This document shows positions 6,174-16,004 of a DNA stretch of 64,000 nucleotides, piece after piece. Origin of the DNA: Solitalea longa (GTDB lineage Bacteria; Bacteroidota; Bacteroidia; Sphingobacteriales; Sphingobacteriaceae); the NCBI RefSeq assembly GCF_002920915.1, contig NZ_PQVF01000009.1:1-64000 (forward strand), written 5' to 3'. The notes below the pieces were generated by a model. That model ran no database searches, was not told the DNA's origin, and saw only the letters and a program-made list of their open reading frames with translations. Positions within the stretch are counted from its first letter, which is position 1. Each line of letters begins with the position of its first letter. The position numbers were made by a program, and so were the translations under genes.

Positions 6174-6812
6174 ATGAAATGGTGGCTTACTAAAGCAGAT
6201 GACCCTACGGGTAAAAGTAAAGGCGAAAGTTCTATGGAGGAATCTATACAACAAAGCGTTTTGCTTACTACCGTTCAGGATCTGGTTGCCTGGGGCCGAA
6301 AAAACTCCATGTGGCCATTTCACTTTGGACTGTCGTGCTGTTTTGTTGAAATGGCCACCAGTATAACCAGCAAGTACGATGTGGCTCGTTTTGGTGCCGA
6401 AGTTATTAGAGGAACCCCACGAGAAGCCGATGTAATGGTGATTGCCGGTACTGTTTTTATTAAAATGGCACCGATCATAAAAAGGTTGCATGAACAAATG
6501 ATGGAGCCGCGTTGGGTAATTTCAATGGGTTCATGTGCAAATTCAGGAGGAATGTATGATATTTACAGTGTAGTACAAGGAGTTGATAAATTTCTACCAG
6601 TGGATGTCTACGTACCCGGTTGCCCGCCACGCCCTGATGCCTTTATGAATGGATTGATCTTACTCAGCCAATCGGTTGGGAAAGAGCAACGTCCGCTAAG
6701 CTGGGTTATTGGAGAGCAAGGAGTAATAAGGCCTGAAAAACCCTCGATCAAAGAGTTAAAACGAGAAGAAAGAGCTAAAATGATAGATTTTCGTTCTCCG
6801 GATGAAATATAA
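6174..6812 (+). CDS. nuoB: NADH-quinone oxidoreductase subunit B
   Basis: NuoB carries the terminal [4Fe-4S] cluster N2 that passes electrons to quinone. The 212-residue product has the N2 ligands in 'LSCCFVEMA' (two adjacent Cys), '[10 protein letters not shown]' and '[10 protein letters not shown]'. An N-terminal extension (about 30 residues) precedes the conserved core, as in E. coli NuoB. It follows nuoA after a heptamer-periodic element and is followed by two unknown genes before nuoCD. Confidence 0.96.
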   Translation: MKWWLTKADDPTGKSKGESSMEESIQQSVLLTTVQDLVAWGRKNSMWPFHFGLSCCFVEMATSITSKYDVARFGAEVIRGTPREADVMVIAGTVFIKMAPIIKRLHEQMMEPRWVISMGSCANSGGMYDIYSVVQGVDKFLPVDVYVPGCPPRPDAFMNGLILLSQSVGKEQRPLSWVIGEQGVIRPEKPSIKELKREERAKMIDFRSPDEI

Positions 6813-6829
6813 TTTTAAAAACCAAATCT

Positions 6830-7273
6830 ATGTTACCTGTACAAAAACAACTTTTACTCAAAAAAACTTTTTACCTACGATTTCTGCTACCGCTTATTTT
6901 CCTGATTAGCAGCTGCAGCCCATTAATAGCTCCTTATAACGAGCACGTTTATCGCGAATTAGCCTCCCTTAAAGTAGAAACAACCACGCTTGTAGGTAAA
7001 GCCAGTGAAGAATACAGTTCACATGAAGCAGAGGTGCAAGCACTTGATAAGGATTTAAGCAAACTCTACGAATACATGAAAGCTCTTCCTAAAAACACTG
7101 AGGCGACGAAAATGATGGAGATAATGATAAAAGGTGAAGGTAGCTGGGGAGGAATAAAGAATCTTTGGAAAACCAAAGGAAAACTGAGTCCTGCTGCCGT
7201 AACTGAATTTCAAGACGCGGTGACCACGGGCTTTAATGATATGATAGAGCTCGAATCAAAAAAAATTAAATAG
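6830..7273 (+). CDS. Small lipoprotein of unknown function inside the nuo operon
   Basis: The 147-residue product has a basic N-terminus, a hydrophobic stretch and a lipobox LISS-C with Cys29, so it should be an acylated envelope lipoprotein. The mature part is mostly helical and charged ('SSHEAEVQALDKDLSKLYEYMKALP'). It starts 17 bp after nuoB and is followed 31 bp later by another unknown gene and then nuoCD. I do not recognise a family. Its position suggests co-transcription with complex I; the function could be assembly or simply a hitchhiking gene. Confidence 0.75.
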   Translation: MLPVQKQLLLKKTFYLRFLLPLIFLISSCSPLIAPYNEHVYRELASLKVETTTLVGKASEEYSSHEAEVQALDKDLSKLYEYMKALPKNTEATKMMEIMIKGEGSWGGIKNLWKTKGKLSPAAVTEFQDAVTTGFNDMIELESKKIK

Positions 7274-7304
7274 AAATCAATAAAACTAAACACACTGAAC
7301 TAAC

Positions 7305-7628
7305 ATGCCCAATTTTCAAGAAATATTCGATGAATTAAAAACAGACGTTTTAGACTTAGCCAAGCTTACTTTTAAGAATTTTAAAGATGATGCTTCTAAA
7401 GATGTGAATGATTTTTTGGCTCAGTCGGAAGATAAATTAAAACGTTGGACAAACTTGGCGGCCAATAATGATATTACCAAAGATGAATTTGCGGTTTTGG
7501 TAAAGGGGTTAAAAGATGGCGCTGAAATGAAGTTGCTAAAACAAACAGGTTTAGCTAAAGTTCGAATTGATGAATTTAAAAACTCACTCATCAACCTGGT
7601 GACAGATACTGTATTTAAATTTTTATGA
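7305..7628 (+). CDS. Small helical protein of unknown function inside the nuo operon
   Basis: A 107-residue protein without signal or membrane segment, predicted nearly all helical and acidic/lysine-rich, with 'KLTFKNFKDDASKDVNDFL' near the N-terminus and a hydrophobic C-terminal end ('LINLVTDTVFKFL'). No known domain is recognised. It ends 12 bp before nuoCD and so sits within the operon. Together with the lipoprotein before it, it forms a two-gene insertion between nuoB and nuoCD. Confidence 0.75.
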   Translation: MPNFQEIFDELKTDVLDLAKLTFKNFKDDASKDVNDFLAQSEDKLKRWTNLAANNDITKDEFAVLVKGLKDGAEMKLLKQTGLAKVRIDEFKNSLINLVTDTVFKFL

Positions 7629-7640
7629 TGATTTAAAACG

Positions 7641-9389
7641 ATGACTCCGACCGAAAAGTTGGCGACCGAACTTATGCTTAAATTTGGCGATTCGGTTTTG
7701 ACCCAACAGCAAACTGCTGATGAGGTTGCCACTTTTTGGGTCGCCAAAACACATATTTTACCCGTTCTTGCCTACCTGAAAAAGGAATCTCCTGAGCCAT
7801 TCCCTTTACTTTATGACCTGTTCGCTCTTGATGAACGGTCGCGTTCGGATCATAAAACCTACCCTTCAAAAGATTTTACAGTTGTTTATCACCTGCTATC
7901 GTTTAAACGAAATCAATTCATCCGCTTAAAAATAGCTCTTAAGGGTGAGTATCCTTCAGCTCAAACATTGACTCACCTGTGGCCATCTGCCAGTTGGTAC
8001 GAGCGTGAAGTTTACGATATGTTCGGAATTCGTTTCGAAGGACACCCGCATCTGCAACGAATACTTATGCCATTAACCTGGCAGGGCCATCCCCTCCGTA
8101 AAGAACACCCTGCCAGAGCCACTGAAATGGGACCATTTAAACTATGGGACGAAAAAGTGGATACCGAGCAAGACGCCTTACAGTTTAAACCCGAACAATG
8201 GGGACTGCAGCGCCATAGTGATGATGCCGATTTCATGTTCCTGAATATTGGCCCTCAGCATCCGGGAACACATGGTGTCCTCCGCATTATTTTACAATTA
8301 GATGGGGAAGATATCATTGATGCTGTACCCGACATCGGCTTCCACCATCGCGGCGCCGAGAAAATGGGAGAGCGTCAATCCTGGCATACATATATTCCTT
8401 ACACCGACAGGATTGATTACCTGGGCGGAGTAATGAACAACCTGGCCTATTTACTGGCTGTTGAAAAGCTCGCGGGAATTGAAGTGCCTGATCGAGTAAA
8501 AGTAATTCGGGTGATGATGTGTGAATTCTTTCGTATCGCAAGTCACTTAGTTTGGTACGGCACCTTTGCCCAGGACTTAGGGCAACTTTCCCCTGTTTTT
8601 TACATGTTCACCGACCGGGAAAAGATATTTGATATAGTGGAGGCCATTACCGGAGGACGAATGCATCCCAATTGGTTCAGAATTGGAGGTGTAGCTCAGG
8701 ACTTACCTAATGGCTGGGATAAAATGGTGGCGGAGTTTATTGCCTATTTCCCAAAACGCTTAAAAGAATATCATAATATGGTGATGCGTAATTCCATTTT
8801 TAAAGCTCGCACCGTTGGAATAGGTATTTACACATTAGAAGAAGCGATTGAATGGGGTGTTACAGGTCCGGGATTACGTGCGTGTGGCTTAGAATGGGAT
8901 ATGCGCAAAAAGCAACCTTATTCGGGCTATGAAAATTTTGAGTTTGATATCCCCATAGCACAAAATGGTGATTGCTACGACCGTGCAGTGGTACGGGAGC
9001 AGGAAATGATCCAAAGCCTTAGAATTATTGAGCAATGCTTAAAGCATATGCCCGAAGGGCCTTACAAGTCGGACAATTCACATGCTACCCCGCCTTTGAA
9101 AAAAAACACCATGCAGGACATCGAAACACTCATTAATCATTTTTTAAATGTTAGCTGGGGGCCCGTGATCCCTAAAGGCGAAGCAATGAGTTGTATTGAG
9201 GCCACTAAAGGATGGAACAGTTATTACATGGTAAGTGACGGCAACACTTCACCCTATCGCTCACGTATTCGCACTCCGTCGTTCCCCCACATGCAAATGT
9301 TGCCTTACATCAGTAAAGGTTACACAGTTGCCGATTTGCTTTCCATTTTAGGAAGCATGGATTATGTACTTGCCGATATAGATCGATAG
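7641..9389 (+). CDS. nuoCD: NADH-quinone oxidoreductase subunits C and D, fused
   Basis: The 582-residue protein joins the 30-kDa NuoC subunit (residues about 1-180, signature '[24 protein letters not shown]') to the 49-kDa NuoD subunit (about 195-582, '[15 protein letters not shown]', '[21 protein letters not shown]', C-terminal '[11 protein letters not shown]'). NuoD lines the quinone pocket beside cluster N2. Fusion and length match the E. coli enzyme. The start at 7641 gives the normal N-terminus. Confidence 0.96.
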   Translation: MTPTEKLATELMLKFGDSVLTQQQTADEVATFWVAKTHILPVLAYLKKESPEPFPLLYDLFALDERSRSDHKTYPSKDFTVVYHLLSFKRNQFIRLKIALKGEYPSAQTLTHLWPSASWYEREVYDMFGIRFEGHPHLQRILMPLTWQGHPLRKEHPARATEMGPFKLWDEKVDTEQDALQFKPEQWGLQRHSDDADFMFLNIGPQHPGTHGVLRIILQLDGEDIIDAVPDIGFHHRGAEKMGERQSWHTYIPYTDRIDYLGGVMNNLAYLLAVEKLAGIEVPDRVKVIRVMMCEFFRIASHLVWYGTFAQDLGQLSPVFYMFTDREKIFDIVEAITGGRMHPNWFRIGGVAQDLPNGWDKMVAEFIAYFPKRLKEYHNMVMRNSIFKARTVGIGIYTLEEAIEWGVTGPGLRACGLEWDMRKKQPYSGYENFEFDIPIAQNGDCYDRAVVREQEMIQSLRIIEQCLKHMPEGPYKSDNSHATPPLKKNTMQDIETLINHFLNVSWGPVIPKGEAMSCIEATKGWNSYYMVSDGNTSPYRSRIRTPSFPHMQMLPYISKGYTVADLLSILGSMDYVLADIDR

Positions 9390-9392
9390 AAA

Positions 9393-9896
9393 ATGAAGGA
9401 GGACTTAGAAAATAAGAACACAACAACAGTAGGGCTTAATGAACAAGAGCGAACAGCCATTGATCATGAAGTAAGCCTGGTACCTTATCCCAAAGCGGCC
9501 TGCATTGAAGCGTTAAAGATTGTTCAAAACAACCGTGGATGGATCTCAGATGAAGCCTTATCAGCCATTGCATTGTACTTAAATATGTCGGCAGCGGAGT
9601 TGGACAGTGTTGCAACTTTTTATAACCTGATCTTTCGTAAGCCTGTGGGGCAGCACATTATTCTTCTATGCGATAGTATTAGCTGCTGGGTAATGGGCTA
9701 TAGGGTGCTTTATAATGAGTTAAATAAACAACTGAATATCCAATTTGGAGAAACCAGTCCCGATGGCATGTTTACCCTCCTACCTAATGCTTGTTTAGGA
9801 TGTTGTGACCATGCGCCGGCGATGTTAATCGATGACGATTTGTACAGGGATATTAAACCGAATGAACTTGAATCGATATTAAAAAAATATAACTGA
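9393..9896 (+). CDS. nuoE: NADH-quinone oxidoreductase subunit E
   Basis: NuoE is the 24-kDa thioredoxin-like subunit with [2Fe-2S] cluster N1a. The 167-residue product has ligand pairs in 'LLCDSISCW' (C-x4-C) and 'ACLGCCDHAP' (C-x3-C). The N-terminal helical domain 'YPKAACIEALKIVQNNRGWIS' is typical. It starts 3 bp after nuoCD, and nuoF follows after 4 bp, so translation is probably coupled. Confidence 0.95.
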   Translation: MKEDLENKNTTTVGLNEQERTAIDHEVSLVPYPKAACIEALKIVQNNRGWISDEALSAIALYLNMSAAELDSVATFYNLIFRKPVGQHIILLCDSISCWVMGYRVLYNELNKQLNIQFGETSPDGMFTLLPNACLGCCDHAPAMLIDDDLYRDIKPNELESILKKYN

Positions 9897-9900
9897 TCAC

Positions 9901-11175
9901 ATGGAACGACCATTAACAAAAAACATTCATTTAAACCGTCCGCCACTCGATGCAAAAGAGTATGAGATGGCGGGAGGTTATTTGGCGGTTAAGAAGGCTT
10001 TGTTAAAAATGGCGCCCGTTGATGTAATTGAGCTAATTAAAGAGTCGAATCTAAAAGGACGAGGAGGGGCTGGGTTTAATACCGGCATGAAATGGAGTTT
10101 TGTACCAATGGGCGAAAAAGCTCCTTCTACGAAATATCTTGTTGCTAATGCTGATGAAATGGAGCCGGGTACTTTTAAAGATCGGTTATTGCTCGAAGGC
10201 AATCCACATCAGTTATTGGAAGGAATGATTGTAGCGGCCTATGCAATTCAAGCTAATACCGGATATGTATTTCTGCGCTTTGCCTATAAAGAAGCTGCAA
10301 AAAGAATTCTTCAAGCCATTAAAGAAGCCTATGAGGCAGGTTTCCTTGGCGAAAATATTTTAGGCAGTGGATTTACCTTTCATCTGCACCTGCATACAGG
10401 TGTTGGTCGTTACATGTGCGGCGAGGAAACCGCCTTGTTAAATGCGCTGGAAGGTAAACGTGCTACTCCTCGGGCCAAGCCTCCATTTCCACAGGTAAGC
10501 GGCTTATTTGGCAAGCCTACCATAGTAAACAATGTGGAAACGCTTTGCAATATTCCGCATATCATTAACAACGGAGCCGATTGGTTTAAAAGTTTGAGCC
10601 ATAGTGAAGACGGGGGCACTAAACTTTACGGAGTAAGTGGAAATGTTAATGCCCCTGGCTGTTGGGAATTGCCGATGGGAATAAGTATGCGTGAACTTAT
10701 TGAAGAATATGCGGGCGGCATGAAAGAAGGATACAAATTCAGAGGAGTACTACCAGGCGGCGCTTCCACCGATTTTCTGACAGAACTGCACCTGGATATA
10801 AAAATGGATTTTAAATCGGTTTCAATGGCAGGAAGCCGACTGGGTACAGGAACGATGATCGTCCTGGACGACCGAACCTGCCCGGTAGGGTTTGTTCACA
10901 ACCTTGAACAGTTTTTTGCTCACGAATCATGTGGCTGGTGTACCCCCTGCCGTGAGGGATTGCCTTGGGTGGAAAAAATATTATGGTCGATAGAACAAGG
11001 TAAAGGATCATTAACAGACCTCGACTTATTGGAGGAACAGGCCCGCTTATTAGGTCCGGGAAATACATTTTGCGCGTTGGCTCCCGGCGCTGCTGAGCCT
11101 TTGCAAAGTGCTTTAAAATATTTCAGAGAAGATTTTGAACAACATATTCATCAACATAAATGCCCTTATGACTAA
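9901..11175 (+). CDS. nuoF: NADH-quinone oxidoreductase subunit F
   Basis: NuoF oxidises NADH with FMN and passes electrons to [4Fe-4S] cluster N3. The 424-residue product shows the NADH/FMN glycine motif 'LKGRGGAGFNTGMKW', 'ANADEMEPGTFKDR', 'YMCGEETALLNALEG', and the N3 ligands 'SCGWCTPCREG' plus 'TFCALAPGA'. It is slightly shorter than the E. coli subunit at the N-terminus. An 85-bp gap with a long imperfect hairpin separates it from nuoG. Confidence 0.96.
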   Translation: MERPLTKNIHLNRPPLDAKEYEMAGGYLAVKKALLKMAPVDVIELIKESNLKGRGGAGFNTGMKWSFVPMGEKAPSTKYLVANADEMEPGTFKDRLLLEGNPHQLLEGMIVAAYAIQANTGYVFLRFAYKEAAKRILQAIKEAYEAGFLGENILGSGFTFHLHLHTGVGRYMCGEETALLNALEGKRATPRAKPPFPQVSGLFGKPTIVNNVETLCNIPHIINNGADWFKSLSHSEDGGTKLYGVSGNVNAPGCWELPMGISMRELIEEYAGGMKEGYKFRGVLPGGASTDFLTELHLDIKMDFKSVSMAGSRLGTGTMIVLDDRTCPVGFVHNLEQFFAHESCGWCTPCREGLPWVEKILWSIEQGKGSLTDLDLLEEQARLLGPGNTFCALAPGAAEPLQSALKYFREDFEQHIHQHKCPYD

Positions 11176-11183
11176 TGCTCATA

Positions 11184-11235
11184 AAGCCACTGATTCATAT
11201 TCTAAAACTAAAGAATAGCTTCATCATTGTGGCTT
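11184..11235 (+). other. Imperfect two-tier hairpin between nuoF and nuoG
   Basis: AAGCCAC (11184-11190) pairs with GTGGCTT (11229-11235), and inside it ATTCT (11199-11203) pairs with AGAAT (11212-11216). No T-run follows, so it is not a strong terminator; it may mark an mRNA processing or stability site within the operon. Confidence 0.4.
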
Positions 11236-11260
11236 AGCGAGTAGATATACATTAAAATTT

Positions 11261-13960
11261 ATGGCAACGCTCTACATTGATAACCGGCCATATGATGTAA
11301 AAGAAGGCAAGAATCTGCTTGAGACCTGTCTTACATTGGGTTTTGACTTGCCTTACTTTTGTTGGCATCCCGCAATGGGCTCGGTAGGGGCATGCAGACA
11401 GTGTGCCATTAAAATTTTTAAGGATGAGAATGATACTGCCGGACGACTGGTCATGTCGTGTATGGAACCGGTTGGCAAGGAAACGAGGATATCTCTTGAT
11501 CACCCTGATGCTGAAAAATTCAGAAAAAGTGTAATTGAATGGCTGATGACCAACCACCCTCATGATTGTGCGGTTTGCGATGAGGGTGGTTCTTGTCATT
11601 TGCAGGACATGACCGTTATGACTGGCCACAATTACCGTCGCTTTGAATTTCCAAAACGCACCTATGTCAATCAATATCTGGGCCCTCTGATTAATCATGA
11701 GATGAATCGTTGCATTCAATGTTACCGTTGCGTACGATTTTATAAAGATTACGCCGGAGGCAAAGATCTTGATGTATATGCGGCGCATAACCATGTTTAT
11801 TTTGGAAGAGAAAAAGATGGTATTTTGGAAAGTGAGTTCAGTGGAAACCTCGCTGAAATTTGCCCTACAGGTGTTTTTACTGATAAAACCCTTAAGCAAC
11901 ACTACAGCCGAAAATGGGATTTCACGTTTGCGCCCTCGGTTTGTCAGCACTGTAGTTTAGGTTGCAACATTATCGCAGGCGAACGATACGGAGAACTGCG
12001 ACAAATCACCTCGAGATATAATGGGGATGTTAACGGATATTTTATTTGCGACAGAGGCCGATTTGGATATGAGGCTGCAAACAGCGTCGACAGGATCTAT
12101 CAACCGGCACTTAAGGAAGAAAACGTTTCGCTTAATCAGGAATACATTATCAATGATATTGCAGCCTTACTCAGCACATCCAATTGTGTAGGCATAGGTT
12201 CTCCAAGAGCTTCCCTTGAATCAAATTTCGCATTACAACAACTGGTGGGAAATGGCAATTATTATTCAGGCTGGTCAGACGAGGAACATCGACTTAATAA
12301 AGCGGCATTAAATATTTTGCAAAATCGCACTGCCGAAATTGTTTCATTAAAGCAAATTGAACAATACGACAGCATTTTAATTTTGGGAGAAGACCTGACC
12401 AATACGGCACCGATGGCGGCATTAACTGTTCGTCAGGCTGTACGAAAAAAGCCAGTTGAAAATGCTCAACAAAACATAAATCTTGCCACATGGCATGATG
12501 CCGCATTAAGGGAATACATCCAGCAAAGGCATAGTGATTTGTTTATTCTGCATCCTCATAGCACTAAACTTGACGAAATCGCCACACAAGTCTCTTATTC
12601 TACTCCTCATGAAATAGCTGCTAAAGGATTTACCATTGCTGCAGCAATCGATGCAACAGCAGACCAGGTTATAGATCAAATCGCTACTTCTCTTTTAAAC
12701 GCCCAAAAACCACTGATCATAACTGGTACCAGTTTGTTTAATGAACCCCTTTTGGCAGCCGCCGAAGCCATTGTTAAAGCTTTGAAAAAAAGAGGTAAGC
12801 AACCGGGTATTTTTATTACCCAAGCCGACTGTAACAGCATGGGATTGGCTATGATGAATGTACCACCACTAAGCTCGGCATTTAGTAAACTTTCCGACAG
12901 TACTCTTATCATATTAGAAACTGATCTATACAGAAACCTTTCAACAGAAAAAGCCGATGAAATAATGAATCTGCCAAAACGGATCATTGTATTTGATCAT
13001 ATAAAATCTACGACAAGTGAAAAAGCCGATATAAAAGTTCCCGTAGGAATGTTTTCTGAGGCCGATGGAACCATCGTAAACAATGAAGGACGAGCACAGC
13101 GTTTTTTCCAGGTTTTCGTTCCTAAAAATGAATGGTTAAAAGAAAGCTGGCGATGGCTGAGCCTATTAAAGGCTTTAAAAGATGGCAAAGCCATTGACGA
13201 AAATCTCTCCATAAGCAATATCCAATCGACACTGGTGGAAGCCTTGCCTCAATTCAGAGGCATAGAAGATGCGGCTCTTTCAGAAGACTTCCGGCTCAAC
13301 GGACAAAAAGTTCCTCGGGCACCCCACCGTTACAGTGGCCGAACAGCTATGCTGTCCAACGAAAACGTAAGTGAGCCCAAACCTCCGCAAGATATAGATT
13401 CGCCAATGTCGTTTACCATGGAAGGCTACAGGGGTATCCCTCCTTCATCAGTAACGCCTTTCTTTTGGTCACCGGGATGGAACTCAGTTCAGTCTATAAA
13501 TAAATTTCAGATCGAAATTGGCGGGCCATTGCATGATGGCAATCCGGGAGTTCGTTTGGTCAATTCCAACTCATCAATAACTCCTATAGATTTCGAGCAA
13601 AAAACTGAAAAGATATCACTTAAGGAATTTGAATGGCAGCTAGTACCTGTTTACCATATTTTCGGATCAGAAGAATTAAGTGCTAAAGCACCGGCAATTG
13701 CCGAACTTACTCCTAAACCTTACCTCGGCTTAAATCAATATTCATTAGCAAAACTTAACCTGCAAGAAAATGATATGGCAACCATTGAACATCATGGAAG
13801 AGCATATCAACTTCCTGTAAGATTAAGGGCTGAAATTAATAATGAGGTTGCGCTTATTCTTTTTGGATTGCCTCAAACAGCATTTTTTGTTAAGCCCGTA
13901 ATAATTAAAATAAGACCTGCATCGAATGGTATAACAAACAACAATAGTAAACATGAGTGA
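11261..13960 (+). CDS. nuoG: NADH-quinone oxidoreductase subunit G
   Basis: The 899-residue subunit carries the N1b [2Fe-2S] ligands (Cys34, Cys45, Cys48, Cys67), the His/Cys motif of N5 ('NHPHDCAVCDEGGSC', residues 98-112), the N4 ligands in 'NRCIQCYRCVRFYKD' with a later 'ICPTG', and the molybdopterin-oxidoreductase-like part starting 'SVCQHCSLGCNI', which adds the ligands of cluster N7 seen in E. coli. The length is close to E. coli NuoG (about 908) and much longer than the short form in many flavobacteria (from memory). Its end overlaps nuoH by 8 bp. Confidence 0.95.
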   Translation: MATLYIDNRPYDVKEGKNLLETCLTLGFDLPYFCWHPAMGSVGACRQCAIKIFKDENDTAGRLVMSCMEPVGKETRISLDHPDAEKFRKSVIEWLMTNHPHDCAVCDEGGSCHLQDMTVMTGHNYRRFEFPKRTYVNQYLGPLINHEMNRCIQCYRCVRFYKDYAGGKDLDVYAAHNHVYFGREKDGILESEFSGNLAEICPTGVFTDKTLKQHYSRKWDFTFAPSVCQHCSLGCNIIAGERYGELRQITSRYNGDVNGYFICDRGRFGYEAANSVDRIYQPALKEENVSLNQEYIINDIAALLSTSNCVGIGSPRASLESNFALQQLVGNGNYYSGWSDEEHRLNKAALNILQNRTAEIVSLKQIEQYDSILILGEDLTNTAPMAALTVRQAVRKKPVENAQQNINLATWHDAALREYIQQRHSDLFILHPHSTKLDEIATQVSYSTPHEIAAKGFTIAAAIDATADQVIDQIATSLLNAQKPLIITGTSLFNEPLLAAAEAIVKALKKRGKQPGIFITQADCNSMGLAMMNVPPLSSAFSKLSDSTLIILETDLYRNLSTEKADEIMNLPKRIIVFDHIKSTTSEKADIKVPVGMFSEADGTIVNNEGRAQRFFQVFVPKNEWLKESWRWLSLLKALKDGKAIDENLSISNIQSTLVEALPQFRGIEDAALSEDFRLNGQKVPRAPHRYSGRTAMLSNENVSEPKPPQDIDSPMSFTMEGYRGIPPSSVTPFFWSPGWNSVQSINKFQIEIGGPLHDGNPGVRLVNSNSSITPIDFEQKTEKISLKEFEWQLVPVYHIFGSEELSAKAPAIAELTPKPYLGLNQYSLAKLNLQENDMATIEHHGRAYQLPVRLRAEINNEVALILFGLPQTAFFVKPVIIKIRPASNGITNNNSKHE

Positions 13961-14915
13961 AACCCTAAACTATTGGCTTGTCATTGTGGGTATTTTATTT
14001 GTACTCCTAAATATTGCTGCCTTTTTAATTTGGGTTGAAAGGAGAATGCTGGCACTTTGGCAAGATCGTTTAGGACCAAACCGTGCCGGCCCTTTTGGCT
14101 TGTTGATCATACTTGCCGACACTTTAAAATTGTTTTTTAAAGAAGACTGGATTCCTCCCTTTGCTGATCGACACGTATTTGTGATCGCTCCTGCAGTGAT
14201 TGTTATTAGTGTTTTGTTGAGTTTTGCCATTATCCCGTTTGCTCCTGCCATTCAAATTGTTGATTTAAACATCGGTTTATTATTTTTTCTTGGCATGTCG
14301 TCACTAGGCGTTTACAGCATTGTTTTAGGCGGATGGGCTTCAAACAATAAATACTCCTTGCTTGGCGCACTAAGGGGTGCTTCTCAGATGATTTCTTACG
14401 AAGTTTTTATGGGTCTTTCGCTAATGGGAGTTGTCATGCTGTCGGGCTCATTTAGTTTACGAACAATTGTAGAAGCCCAAAAAGACTACTGGTTCGTATT
14501 ACTTCAGCCGGTTGGTTTTGTTATTTTTTTCATTGCCGGAATTGCTGAAACCCATCGCTTGCCTTTTGACATTCCGGAAGCTGAAAGCGAATTGGTTGCA
14601 GGTTTTCATTCCGAATACTCTGGAATGAAGTTCGGAATGTTTTTCATCGGTGAGTATTTAGGGATCACTTTAATATCGTCAATAACTGTCGCATTATTCT
14701 TTGGAGGATGGCTTGGGCCGGCATTTTTGCCACCGCTGGCATGGTTTGCTATTAAAACGGCTGGCTTTATCCTGTTCTTCATTTTATTACGAGCCTCCTT
14801 ACCCCGCCCACGGTACGATCAGTTAATGGAATATGGCTGGAAGATCCTGCTGCCATTAACGCTACTGAATTTGCTGGTAACGGGAGGAATTATTTTGTTT
14901 TTAAATCAACCATAA
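13953..14915 (+). CDS. nuoH: NADH-quinone oxidoreductase subunit H
   Basis: NuoH is the membrane subunit that forms the heel and quinone-access path of complex I. The 320-residue product has about eight hydrophobic helices, 'WVERRMLALWQDRLGPNRAGPFG', the acidic loop 'GIAETHRLPFDIPEAESELVAGF' (given in part) and 'YSGMKFGMFFIGEY', all diagnostic. The ATG lies inside the end of nuoG, so translation is coupled. Confidence 0.96.
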   Translation: MSETLNYWLVIVGILFVLLNIAAFLIWVERRMLALWQDRLGPNRAGPFGLLIILADTLKLFFKEDWIPPFADRHVFVIAPAVIVISVLLSFAIIPFAPAIQIVDLNIGLLFFLGMSSLGVYSIVLGGWASNNKYSLLGALRGASQMISYEVFMGLSLMGVVMLSGSFSLRTIVEAQKDYWFVLLQPVGFVIFFIAGIAETHRLPFDIPEAESELVAGFHSEYSGMKFGMFFIGEYLGITLISSITVALFFGGWLGPAFLPPLAWFAIKTAGFILFFILLRASLPRPRYDQLMEYGWKILLPLTLLNLLVTGGIILFLNQP

Positions 14916-14920
14916 TTCAT

Positions 14921-14948
14921 GGACTATCAACTATTGACTACAGACTAA
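14921..14948. repeat. Heptamer-periodic element (H3) between nuoH and nuoI
   Basis: Units GGACTAT, CAACTAT, TGACTAC, AGACTAA follow each other with an exact 7-bp period in the 43-bp gap between nuoH and nuoI. Its core (GACTAT) is shared with element H1 at 3492-3562. Confidence 0.6.
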
Positions 14949-14958
14949 TTATCAGGTT

Positions 14959-15474
14959 ATGCTTAGTATAATTCGCAGCATTTGGCTAACGTTTCTTCAT
15001 CTTTTTCATAAGACAGAAACAATACAATATCCTGAGGAAAAAGTTCAGTTACGCCCTAGGTATCGCGGACGGATTGTGCTTACCCGTGACCCTGATAACC
15101 AGGAGCGTTGTGTGGGATGCTATTTATGCGCCGCCGCTTGTCCAGTTGATTGCATTGCACTACAAGCTACTGAAAACGAAGAGGGCCGACGTTATCCCGA
15201 ATTCTTCAGGATCAATTTTTCCCGTTGTATTTTCTGTGGTTTTTGTGAAGAGGCCTGCCCTACTTATGCCATTCAACTTATTCCTGATTTTGAAATGGCC
15301 GAATACGATCGTCAGAATTTGGTTTACGAAAAAGAAGATCTGTTGATAAACAGCCAGGGGAAATATCCTGGCTATAATTATTATAAAGTTGCAGGTTTAG
15401 ATGCCGGAGTTAAAGGCAAGGGAGAAGGCACAAATGAAGAGCCTCCGGTTGACCGACACAGTTTATTGCCTTAG
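14959..15474 (+). CDS. nuoI: NADH-quinone oxidoreductase subunit I
   Basis: NuoI carries two [4Fe-4S] clusters (N6a, N6b) between the peripheral arm and NuoB. The 171-residue product has both ferredoxin motifs, '[15 protein letters not shown]' and '[13 protein letters not shown]'. From memory, segments such as '[13 protein letters not shown]', '[16 protein letters not shown]' and 'LVYEKEDLL' are shared with E. coli NuoI. It follows nuoH after a heptamer-periodic element and is 2 bp from nuoJ. Confidence 0.96.
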   Translation: MLSIIRSIWLTFLHLFHKTETIQYPEEKVQLRPRYRGRIVLTRDPDNQERCVGCYLCAAACPVDCIALQATENEEGRRYPEFFRINFSRCIFCGFCEEACPTYAIQLIPDFEMAEYDRQNLVYEKEDLLINSQGKYPGYNYYKVAGLDAGVKGKGEGTNEEPPVDRHSLLP

Positions 15475-15476
15475 TA

Positions 15477-16004
15477 ATGAATGTATTTTTTTACATAGCC
15501 GCAGCCGTAGCCATTATTTCAACATTAATGGTGATTACCCGCAAACATCCGGTGCATGCCCTGCTGTACCTTATTGTTTCGTTTATGGCAGTTGCTATTA
15601 TTTTTTTCCAGTTAGGAGCTCCTTTTGTGGCAGCGCTCGAAATTGTGTTATATGCTGGAGCCATTGTGGTGCTGTTCATTTTTGTGGTAATGATGCTCAA
15701 CCTGGGACGAGAAACAAGCCTGCAGGAAAAAACGTGGCTCAACCTTGCTACCTGGCTGTTGCCGGGTGTATTGGGAGCCATATTACTTATTGAACTAATT
15801 TACCTGATCAGCACACAGCCAAATGAAACCTTAACAATTGCCGAAATTGAACCGAAAGCGGTTGCACTTTCACTATTTGGCCCTTATGTAATTGGAGTAG
15901 AACTGTCGGCAATGCTTTTAATGGCGGGTGTTATTGGCGCGGCCCATATTGGCAGACGAACCATAAAACATTATCACCGCTTTTTACAGGAGGAAACAAA
16001 ATGA
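15477..16004 (+). CDS. nuoJ: NADH-quinone oxidoreductase subunit J
   Basis: A 175-residue membrane subunit with five predicted helices, including the conserved helix region 'LEIVLYAGAIVVLFIFVVMMLN' (here cited in outline) that contains the pi-bulge important for proton coupling. Its last codons encode a perfect Shine-Dalgarno site (CAGGAGG) for nuoK, whose ATG overlaps the nuoJ stop codon. Confidence 0.94.
   Translation: MNVFFYIAAAVAIISTLMVITRKHPVHALLYLIVSFMAVAIIFFQLGAPFVAALEIVLYAGAIVVLFIFVVMMLNLGRETSLQEKTWLNLATWLLPGVLGAILLIELIYLISTQPNETLTIAEIEPKAVALSLFGPYVIGVELSAMLLMAGVIGAAHIGRRTIKHYHRFLQEETK

Noticed and set aside
11252-11950. A 232-codon open frame antisense to nuoG
   Set aside because: nuoG is unmistakable on the plus strand, and the antisense translation resembles no protein family.
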